A DNA stretch of 6,205 nucleotides. It comes from Chloroflexota bacterium. GTDB taxonomy: Bacteria; Chloroflexota; Anaerolineae; Anaerolineales; Villigracilaceae. Shown here in pieces: positions 1 to 6,205 of this stretch (the first letter of the stretch is position 1; every line of letters starts with the position of its first letter). The stretch is taken from positions 1 through 6,205 of the forward strand of contig JAKANW010000193.1 of the NCBI GenBank assembly GCA_021823555.1, written 5' to 3'. The notes beneath the pieces were generated by a model. The model did no database searches and was not told the DNA's origin. It worked only from the letters and a program-made list of their open reading frames with translations. A program made the translations under genes and the position numbers.

Positions 1-346
1 ATCTACGGCAGACGACGCCCGAGACGAGCCGGACGCGGTGTTGGTAGGGTTTGATACGACCTTGAACCATGCACGGCTTTGTCGCGCCGCTTGGTGCGTT
101 AAGAAGGGCAAGCCGTTCATCGCCACTGCCTACATCCCCGGGCAGGAGGAAGTCAACCTGGAATTCATCGAGCGCTACGGCCTGGGCTGGGTGGCACTGA
201 ACCATGATAGCCAGGTCGAGTTGATTCAATCCGTCACCTGCCAGCCGGAAAAACTTTCGGCCATGCTCGAAAGCGTGGACCGCTATCGCCGGATGAACAC
301 CGAAGCAACACAGGAAATTCCGAGCCTGATCAAGGAGCTGGTCTAG
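1..346 (+). CDS. 3' part of an apparent chimera: HAD-IIA phosphatase cap fragment joined to a glycosyltransferase C-terminus
   Basis: The frame is open from base 2 to the TAG at 344-346 and gives 114 residues; the gene begins left of the window. A GTG at 38 could be read as a start but has no convincing ribosome binding site and falls inside the conserved stretch, so I treat the gene as 5'-partial. Residues ~9-44 (EPDAVLVGFDTTLNHARL, then a basic/aromatic helix, then KPFIAT) match the HAD-IIA pattern 'DAVVVGFD..-TYEKL..A...I..G..FIATNPD' seen in NagD and phosphoglycolate phosphatases. Straight after FIAT the NPD signature is missing and the sequence becomes YIPGQEEVNLEFIERYGLGW. That is the C-terminal nucleotide-sugar-side motif (PGQE..N) of GT28-like diacylglycerol glycosyltransferases / MGDG synthases, followed by a usual helical tail. 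Neither half would be a complete enzyme. It may be a pseudogene, a deletion fusion or an assembly chimera. The family calls rest on remembered motifs. Confidence 0.6.
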   Translation, partial: STADDARDEPDAVLVGFDTTLNHARLCRAAWCVKKGKPFIATAYIPGQEEVNLEFIERYGLGWVALNHDSQVELIQSVTCQPEKLSAMLESVDRYRRMNTEATQEIPSLIKELV

Positions 347-410
347 GCTGACGCAAGTGATGCACTTCGTGGGGTGGGATACTCTGCAAGTACGATGTAG
401 CAGTAAATAC

Positions 411-1091
411 CTAAACTTTAAACCCCTTGGGGATCTCTGCATACACGCCGCGCATATCGGGCGGCAGGGAAGCGGCCATGCTGAACATGACCCGATCAGT
501 CAGCGAAAGGGGCGTTTCGTCTGGGTTCGGCAGAATAGGCGGGAGCAATTTTATGGTCACGCGCGTGCGGCGGGGAAAGGCCTTGAAGAATTGATCCGAG
601 CCAATTACGGTCATCGGCAGGATCGGACAGTTGGCCTCAATCGCCAGGCGCGCGGAACCCGTCTTGGCCACTGCCAGGCCGCGGCCTTTGGAGCGCGTCC
701 CCTCGGGGAACATGCCCAGACTTTGGCCGTGCGCCAGCACGCGCGCCGCGTGGCGCATGGCCCAGGCGTCCTTCTCTCCGCGGTAGACCGGAAAGGCGCC
801 GCAGTTGCGGAAGACCACATCCACCACCGGAGACTTGAATAACTCCGCCTTGCCCATGAAGAAGATCGGGCGCGGCAGCGCAATCTGCATCGGGATCACG
901 TCGAAATTGGTGACATGGTTGGCAGCTACGATCAGGGGACCGTCGAGGGGAATGTTCTCCAGTCCCTCCACTTTGAGCGCCATGATAAGACGGAAAAGTT
1001 GGGTCAACAGGAAGGTGATCACACGCCGCAGGGGGGTCATTTCGAATTGAAAGGTCTGGCGGTCGCGCGGGTCGAAATTTTGTGATTCCAT
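411..1091 (-). CDS. plsC: 1-acyl-sn-glycerol-3-phosphate acyltransferase (PlsC/LPLAT family)
   Basis: This 226-residue protein should acylate lysophosphatidic acid to phosphatidic acid at the inner face of the membrane, a step of phospholipid synthesis. Visible motifs in order: a hydrophobic segment at 24-38; block I NHVTNFD with the catalytic H59-x4-D64; GKAELF at 80-85 followed by a PVYRGEKD block; block III FPEGTRS at 128-134, which binds the glycerol phosphate; and a block IV-like PMTVIGSD at 159-166. The length is normal for the family. The ATG at 1091 is preferred because a GGAG lies about 13 nt upstream and a perfect TATAAT lies further up. A second in-frame ATG at 1040 (residue 18) is possible, as the first 17 residues are polar. 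The frame stays open far upstream through the antisense of eno, but that extension is not real. The gene is divergent from eno and converges on the partial gene at the left edge. The acyl donor (acyl-ACP or acyl-CoA) cannot be told. Confidence 0.92.
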   Translation of the reverse strand: MESQNFDPRDRQTFQFEMTPLRRVITFLLTQLFRLIMALKVEGLENIPLDGPLIVAANHVTNFDVIPMQIALPRPIFFMGKAELFKSPVVDVVFRNCGAFPVYRGEKDAWAMRHAARVLAHGQSLGMFPEGTRSKGRGLAVAKTGSARLAIEANCPILPMTVIGSDQFFKAFPRRTRVTIKLLPPILPNPDETPLSLTDRVMFSMAASLPPDMRGVYAEIPKGFKV

Positions 1092-1118
1092 TCGGGTAGG
1101 TTCTCCACAGGAAATGCG

Positions 1119-1124
1119 ATTATA
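1119..1124 (-). promoter_or_regulatory. Candidate -10 element for plsC
   Basis: The minus strand reads TATAAT here, a perfect match to the sigma-70-type -10 consensus, 27 nt before the plsC ATG. Transcription would start near 1112, leaving a leader of about 20 nt that contains the GGAG. No good -35 is visible: the hexamer 17 nt upstream is TGTTAA. It shares four bases with the candidate eno -10 on the other strand. Confidence 0.5.
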
Positions 1125-1126
1125 CT
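1121..1126 (+). promoter_or_regulatory. Candidate -10 element for eno
   Basis: The plus strand reads TATACT, five of six matches to the -10 consensus, 34 nt before the eno ATG. It would start transcription near 1133, giving a leader of about 28 nt that includes the AGGAG. No convincing -35 is seen at the right distance (around 1097-1103). It is supported mainly by being the only good -10 in the 69-bp divergent spacer. Confidence 0.4.
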
Positions 1127-1145
1127 TGAGACAGCAATTTTTTAA

Positions 1146-2456
<1,311 letters not shown>

Positions 2457-2466
2457 TTTAACGGAA

Positions 2467-2508
2467 ACAGGCCTCGGGGCGAACCAGACCCGGGGCCTGT
2501 CCTTTTTT
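2467..2508 (+). terminator. Intrinsic terminator after eno
   Basis: A 12-bp stem (2467-2478 with 2489-2500, one T-G wobble, the rest Watson-Crick) closes a 10-nt loop and is followed by CC and six Ts (2503-2508). It starts 10 nt after the eno stop codon. It sits between convergent genes, so it may also slow transcription from the leftward trkA operon. In that direction the stem is followed only by TTTCCG, a weak U-tract. Confidence 0.9.
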
Positions 2509-2519
2509 AAATACTGTTG

Positions 2520-3194
2520 TCAAACTTCCTGGGGGCGGCCCAGTAATTTAGCCAGCGCCACGCGCGACCTGTCATCTACCAAAGCAAGCACCTCATCCGC
2601 CTCTTCCAGCACAGTGGAACCGCGCGGCAAAACGATCTCACCGCGCCGGATGATGCCGGAGATCACGCAGTTGGGAGGCAGGACCAAATCCTTGATAGCC
2701 TGGTTGACCGCCAAGGCGCCCGGGTAGATTTTCTCTTCGACGATGGAATATTTGCCGCGCCGCAGTTTGAGCAGGGTCATCATGTCGCCAATGGACATCT
2801 CCTCTGCGGTCAGGTTCGCCAGGATTTCCGCCTGGTTAAGGGCGACATCCACACCCATCTCTGGCGTAAAGAGCCAGGCGTTCTTGGAATTGTTGATCCG
2901 GGCGATCACGCGCGGCACATTGAACTCGAAACGTCCCAGGGTGGTGACAACCAGGTTTGTCTCGTCCGAACCTGTGACCGCTGCCAGCACCTGGGCTGTT
3001 TGGATGCCTGCTTTTTCGAGAACAGCAGGCGAACTGCCGTCCCCGGTAGTGATGCAATCGGCGGGAATCTCGGAGGCCAGTTTTTCGAGTACAGCCGGGC
3101 GTTCCTCAACGACCCGCACAGTATGACCGGCATCCAGCAGGAGCTTCGCCAATTGCGATCCGGTATTCCCACCGCCAATAACAATGACAAACAT
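2520..3194 (-). CDS. trkA: Single-RCK TrkA-like K+ transport regulator (distal copy)
   Basis: This 224-residue cytoplasmic protein has a TrkA-N (RCK_N) Rossmann domain followed by a TrkA-C (RCK_C) domain. The Rossmann loop is GGGNTG at 7-12, and an acidic E30 ends the second strand, typical of NAD(H) binding. GDGSSPAVLEKAG (51-63), TGSDETN (74-80) and VIARINNSKNAWLF (96-109) follow the usual RCK_N pattern. The region from ~145 to 220, including ISGIIRRGEIVLPRG and DEVLALV, is the ligand-sensing RCK_C. Such proteins form rings that gate Trk/Ktr K+ transporters in response to NAD(H), ATP/ADP or cyclic di-nucleotides; which ligand applies here cannot be read from sequence. It is the last gene of the leftward operon, starts 2 nt after the preceding trkA stop, and ends at the terminator shared with eno. 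The length is about half that of the two-RCK E. coli TrkA. Confidence 0.93.
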   Translation of the reverse strand: MFVIVIGGGNTGSQLAKLLLDAGHTVRVVEERPAVLEKLASEIPADCITTGDGSSPAVLEKAGIQTAQVLAAVTGSDETNLVVTTLGRFEFNVPRVIARINNSKNAWLFTPEMGVDVALNQAEILANLTAEEMSIGDMMTLLKLRRGKYSIVEEKIYPGALAVNQAIKDLVLPPNCVISGIIRRGEIVLPRGSTVLEEADEVLALVDDRSRVALAKLLGRPQEV

Positions 3195-3196
3195 GA

Positions 3197-3853
3197 TTAC
3201 CTCCTCTCGATACCCAGTAATTCTTCCAAGCGGGTCATGGCCTGCGTGATCACAGTCAGATAAACGATATCGCCCTCGCGAAATTCCGTCCCTGAGACCG
3301 GGATAAAGGTGCGCTCCTCGCGGGTAATGGCAATTACCATGACCTCGCCAGGAACATTGAGATGCATCACATTATGTCCGTGCAGGCGCGCCTGAATTTC
3401 CAACCGCACCAGGGCCGTCCCCTCATCCCGGAACAAGTGGATCAAGTCCAGGTCGGTATGGGTGATCACCTCCACGATCCGTTCCGCGCCCCAGCCTGTG
3501 GTCGAGATGGTCGTCAATCCCAGGCGCTGATAAATTTCGGCACGCAGGGGATCATATAGCCGCGCCACCACTCTCGGCACATGGAAGATGTTGCGGGCGA
3601 CGCGCGCTGCCACAATATTGGCGTTGTCGGAGGAACTGGCCGCCACAAAAGCTTCGGCGTCCTCTACACCCGCTTCCAGCAAAACGCTGCGGTCAAAACC
3701 CAGGCCGCGTACCACTTTTCCCTTAAAATCGGCGCCCAGCCGCGCCAGCGCATTGACATCGTGGTCAATGACCGTCACCGCATGTCCCAGGCTGACCAGT
3801 AACTGGCTGACCTGCAGGCCAACCCGTCCGCATCCCATCACAATAATTTTCAT
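3197..3853 (-). CDS. trkA: Single-RCK TrkA-like K+ transport regulator (proximal copy)
   Basis: This 218-residue paralogue of the next gene has the same two-domain plan. The Rossmann loop is GCGRVG at 7-12 and the second strand ends in VIDHD, with D30 as the likely NAD ribose ligand. ASSSDNANIVAARVAR (71-86) and VARLYDPLRAEIYQRLG (96-112) are typical RCK_N signatures. RCK_C spans about 135-216, with FIPVSGTEFREGDIVYLTV (183-201) matching the usual 'G...GD.v..v' end of the fold. The ATG at 3853 is chosen for the AGGAGG 7 nt upstream and because the frame above it lies inside the ATPase gene. Its start overlaps the ATPase stop as TAATG. By family it should gate or regulate a K+ uptake system. 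The partner membrane subunit is not in view, and the nearest transporter is the upstream ATPase. It may form a mixed ring with the distal copy. Confidence 0.93.
   Translation of the reverse strand: MKIIVMGCGRVGLQVSQLLVSLGHAVTVIDHDVNALARLGADFKGKVVRGLGFDRSVLLEAGVEDAEAFVAASSSDNANIVAARVARNIFHVPRVVARLYDPLRAEIYQRLGLTTISTTGWGAERIVEVITHTDLDLIHLFRDEGTALVRLEIQARLHGHNVMHLNVPGEVMVIAITREERTFIPVSGTEFREGDIVYLTVITQAMTRLEELLGIERR
3200..3205 (-). promoter_or_regulatory. Perfect Shine-Dalgarno for the distal trkA
   Basis: AGGAGG on the minus strand, followed by TAATC and then the ATG at 3194. The site is also the last two Arg codons of the upstream trkA, and the stop codon of that gene lies in the spacer. This fixes the start and implies translational coupling. 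Confidence 0.85.
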
Positions 3854-6205
3854 TAGAAAGCCTCCTGAAGAGACAGACTGGATGACTTTTCGTTGCGTCT
3901 TTTTCCCAGCCTGCGAGCGATCAACTTGCGGATCCATTCCACACCGTATAGCACTAACGCATTTAATGCCAGGCCCGCCCATATCCAGCCGGGCAGGGCT
4001 ACATGATTGAAAATCCTGGCGAAGAAGGGGATATAAATAATGCTTACGATGCCTGTCAACTCGATCAAAATGCTCACCCATAAATAGCGGTTACTTAACC
4101 ATCCCAGGGAGGAGCCGCGGGCGCGTTCCGAGCGACAGGCAAGCACATTCCCAACCTGCGCCATCACTACGCCTGCATGATAGACCGTGGCCGCCAGGAG
4201 GCTGGCATCCCTGAATGACAGGGATAGTCTCCAGGCTTCCGGGATGGGTACCTGGGCGAGAAAAGACAGACCGATCTTGCCAACATGACCTGAAAGCATA
4301 AAAATGGCAACGAAACCTGTAAAACAAAGGATGGCCTCGATCAACCCGAGCCAGCCGAACGCACGCAATAACAATCCCCGGTCAATCAAGGGCTGGTTGC
4401 GAGGCCGCGGTGGGCGTTTCATCACATCCGGTTCCGGTTTTTCCATGCCAAGCGCCAGGGCCGGGAACATATCTGTACCCAGGTCAATCGCCAGGATCTG
4501 ACGCACGCTCAAAGCCAGCGGCATCAGCGGCAAATTCGCTTTCAAAACGAATGGCATTAATTCAGGCACATTGCTCGAAAAAATATACGTAATGAATTTA
4601 CGGATATTATCGTATATTCCACGCCCCTCTTCAATAGCTGCTGTGATGGCGCTGAAATCGTCCTGGGTCAGGATAATATCCGCGGCTTCCTTGGCTACAT
4701 CCGTGCCAACGATCCCCATGGAAACTCCCACATCCGCTTTGCGCAGCGCTGGCGCGTCATTCACCCCATCGCCGGTCACGGCCACTACCTCGCCGCGCTG
4801 CTGGAAGGCAGAGACCAGTCTCAGCTTATGTTCCGGCGCCATACGCGCAAAAAGCACCTCCTTCCCCAGCACTTCCTGCAAGGCGGCATCCGACATCTCG
4901 TCAAGTTCCGCGCCGGTCAGGATGGTTGTCTTCGGCGCGGTCAGCATTCCTACGCGCCGCGCCAAAGATTCAGCGGTCAGGCCGTAATCGCCGGTGATCA
5001 TCACGAGACGGATATTGGCCTGGCGGCAGACCCGAATGGCTTCCTCCACCTGCGGCCTGGGTGGGTCCATCATCGCCATCAAGCCCAGGAAAGTTAAGTC
5101 ACGCTCCACATCCTCAGCCGTGTAAGCCCCTGAACGCGGCGGGAGATCGCGGCGCGCCAGCGCCAGCACACGCAGGGCATTGCGCGCATAATCATCATTG
5201 ACGCCCAAAATTTCGGCGCGCAGGTCATTGGTCAAAGGCCGCGCCTCGCCGTGTAAAAAGATCTTTGTGCACAGTTGCAGCACTTCACGCGGCGCGCCTT
5301 TGACAAAGGCAATTTCATGATCCACTTCACGGTGGATGGTGGTCATACGCTTGCGGCGTGCGTCGAAGGGAATTTCATGAATGCGCGGGATGAGCTTATT
5401 GAGCGCATCTTCCTTCAAGCCCGCCTTCATGGCCGCCACTTTCATGGCGGCTTCGGTCTGGTCGCCCAGGCAGGTCCAGGTGGGACGGTCCGCAGCCGGT
5501 GGATTCACACGCGCATTATTGCAACTGGCCGCCACCTCCAACAGCCGAAACAGGTCGGTCTCCCAATTTTGTCCCTTCGCATCCGGGACGAATCGGCCTT
5601 GCGGTTCGTAGCCCACCCCCGTTACCTTAACCCGTTTCTGCGACACCCAAATATCGCGCACGGTCATTTGATTCTGGGTCAACGTCCCACTTTTATCGGT
5701 GCAGATGACGGACACCTGCCCCAGCGTTTCCACCGTGGACAGTTTTTTCGCCAACACGCCTCTTTGCGCAAGACGTTGAACTGCCGCCGCCAAAGAAAGG
5801 GTTAACGTGGCGATCAACCCTTCCGGGATGACCGCCACCACGATGCCCAACGCCAACAGGGTCACTTCCCGGATGGGGAATGCCAGCGAAAAATAACCGA
5901 CCACCACAACAATCGCCCCAATGACCAAAGCTGCCCCGGCCGTCACTTTGCTCAGGTGGTTGAGTTCCTTCTGGAACGGCGTGGGTTCCTCGGCGATGGT
6001 CTGGGTCAGGTGGGCGATCCGCCCGAACTGGGTCGTCATCCCGGCGGAGTACACAACCGCTCGCCCGGTGCCTGAAGCGATGGAAGTCCCGGCAAAGATC
6101 AGGTTCGGCTGTTCCAGTTCGCTGATGCCAGTCTGGTACGAGGGGTCCGCCATCTTGCGCGCCGGGAGGGCATCGCCGGTCAACGTAGCGTTATTGACCC
6201 GCAGG
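3853..6205 (-). CDS. P2-type cation-transporting ATPase, Na,K-/H,K-ATPase-like (P2C-like), N-terminus outside window
   Basis: About 783 residues are visible; some 100-130 N-terminal residues (M1, M2 and part of the actuator domain) lie beyond the right edge, so the TTG at 6183 is not a true start. Counting from that TTG: actuator loop TGDA at 2-5; M3 ~81-100; M4 with PEGL at 120-123; phosphorylation site DKSGT at 163-167 (D163 is the phosphoacceptor); nucleotide-domain motifs GDQTEAA (240-246), IPFDARRKRM (271-280) and KGAP (295-298); P-domain TGDY (397-400) and TGDGVNDAP (470-478); M5 with SSNVPEL (536-542); M6 with IDLGTD (566-571); then M7-M10, ending IRKLIARR near 751-758. The M4-M6 residues (E121, S537, N538, E541, D567, D571) match the K+/Na+-coordinating set of Na,K-ATPase rather than the SERCA set. 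Likely a plasma-membrane Na+/K+ or related cation pump; direction and ion are unproven. Two variants from consensus (TGDA, DKSGT) are notable. It is cotranscribed with two trkA genes. Confidence 0.93.
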   Translation of the reverse strand, partial: LRVNNATLTGDALPARKMADPSYQTGISELEQPNLIFAGTSIASGTGRAVVYSAGMTTQFGRIAHLTQTIAEEPTPFQKELNHLSKVTAGAALVIGAIVVVVGYFSLAFPIREVTLLALGIVVAVIPEGLIATLTLSLAAAVQRLAQRGVLAKKLSTVETLGQVSVICTDKSGTLTQNQMTVRDIWVSQKRVKVTGVGYEPQGRFVPDAKGQNWETDLFRLLEVAASCNNARVNPPAADRPTWTCLGDQTEAAMKVAAMKAGLKEDALNKLIPRIHEIPFDARRKRMTTIHREVDHEIAFVKGAPREVLQLCTKIFLHGEARPLTNDLRAEILGVNDDYARNALRVLALARRDLPPRSGAYTAEDVERDLTFLGLMAMMDPPRPQVEEAIRVCRQANIRLVMITGDYGLTAESLARRVGMLTAPKTTILTGAELDEMSDAALQEVLGKEVLFARMAPEHKLRLVSAFQQRGEVVAVTGDGVNDAPALRKADVGVSMGIVGTDVAKEAADIILTQDDFSAITAAIEEGRGIYDNIRKFITYIFSSNVPELMPFVLKANLPLMPLALSVRQILAIDLGTDMFPALALGMEKPEPDVMKRPPRPRNQPLIDRGLLLRAFGWLGLIEAILCFTGFVAIFMLSGHVGKIGLSFLAQVPIPEAWRLSLSFRDASLLAATVYHAGVVMAQVGNVLACRSERARGSSLGWLSNRYLWVSILIELTGIVSIIYIPFFARIFNHVALPGWIWAGLALNALVLYGVEWIRKLIARRLGKRRNEKSSSLSLQEAF
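3861..3866 (-). promoter_or_regulatory. Perfect Shine-Dalgarno for the proximal trkA
   Basis: AGGAGG on the minus strand, 7 nt before the ATG at 3853. It lies inside the codons for the last Gln-Glu-Ala of the ATPase, so the ATPase C-terminus and this site are encoded by the same bases. Confidence 0.85.

Noticed and set aside
355..367. A small inverted repeat (AAGTG-ATG-CACTT) just after the left-edge gene, considered as a terminator.
   Set aside because: The stem is only 5 bp with a 3-nt loop and no T-run follows on either strand, so no terminator is called for the left-edge gene or for plsC.
422..431. CCCCTTGGGG palindrome at the 3' end of plsC.
   Set aside because: It is short, has no loop, lies within coding sequence and has no downstream T-tract; no regulatory role can be supported.
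357..842. A 161-codon plus-strand frame opposite plsC.
   Set aside because: It is antisense to a conserved gene, Arg/His/Gly-rich without domain features, and has no ribosome binding site; typical shadow of a GC-rich coding region.
2743..3263. Plus-strand frames opposite the distal trkA (for example 2743-3126 and 3000-3263).
   Set aside because: They are antisense to strongly conserved RCK coding sequence and have no family resemblance or start signals.
6181..6183. TTG at 6183 as a true start of the ATPase.
   Set aside because: The frame stays open to the window edge, and the preceding residues LRVNNAT are the conserved actuator-domain lead-in to the TGE loop, so the gene continues to the right.

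Overview
The window is a compact, protein-coding stretch of a GC-rich bacterial chromosome. It shows no mobile element, CRISPR array, tRNA or rRNA. The gene content (enolase, PlsC-type acyltransferase, paired single-RCK TrkA proteins, a P2-type cation ATPase) and the protein style would fit a Chloroflexota / Anaerolineae-like bacterium. That placement is inferred from general resemblance, not from a search, and is only moderately secure.

Layout from left to right. (1) Positions 1-346 (+) hold the 3' end of a gene that enters from the left. Its first ~40 residues read like the cap region of a HAD-IIA (NagD / phosphoglycolate phosphatase-type) phosphatase. The rest reads like the C-terminal end of a GT28 / MGDG-synthase-type glycosyltransferase, so it looks chimeric. 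(2) A convergent plsC gene (1091 to 411, -) encodes a 1-acyl-glycerol-3-phosphate acyltransferase. (3) The 69-bp divergent spacer between plsC and eno carries overlapping -10 hexamers facing opposite ways. (4) eno (1161-2456, +) encodes a complete enolase with all catalytic residues and ends in a strong intrinsic terminator (2467-2508). (5) A tightly packed leftward operon runs from the right edge to the terminator: a P-type ATPase missing its N-terminus (6205 to 3853), a first single-RCK TrkA-like protein (3853 to 3197) and a second one (3194 to 2520). The ATPase stop and first trkA start overlap as TAATG. The two trkA genes are 2 nt apart. Both trkA genes have perfect AGGAGG ribosome binding sites embedded in the last codons of the gene before them.

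The operon is the most interesting part. The ATPase has transmembrane motifs of the Na,K-/H,K-ATPase (P2C) kind: PEGL in M4, SSNVPE in M5 and DLGTD in M6. It also has two catalytic-loop variants, TGDA where TGES is usual and DKSGT where DKTGT is usual. It is translationally coupled to two NAD-binding RCK proteins that normally gate K+ channels/transporters of the Trk/Ktr type, yet no TrkH/KtrB membrane subunit is visible. This suggests a K+/Na+ homeostasis unit, possibly one in which RCK rings regulate or work beside a pump. That link is a hypothesis drawn from gene order and residues only.

The other genes are housekeeping: enolase makes phosphoenolpyruvate in glycolysis, and PlsC makes phosphatidic acid for membrane lipids.
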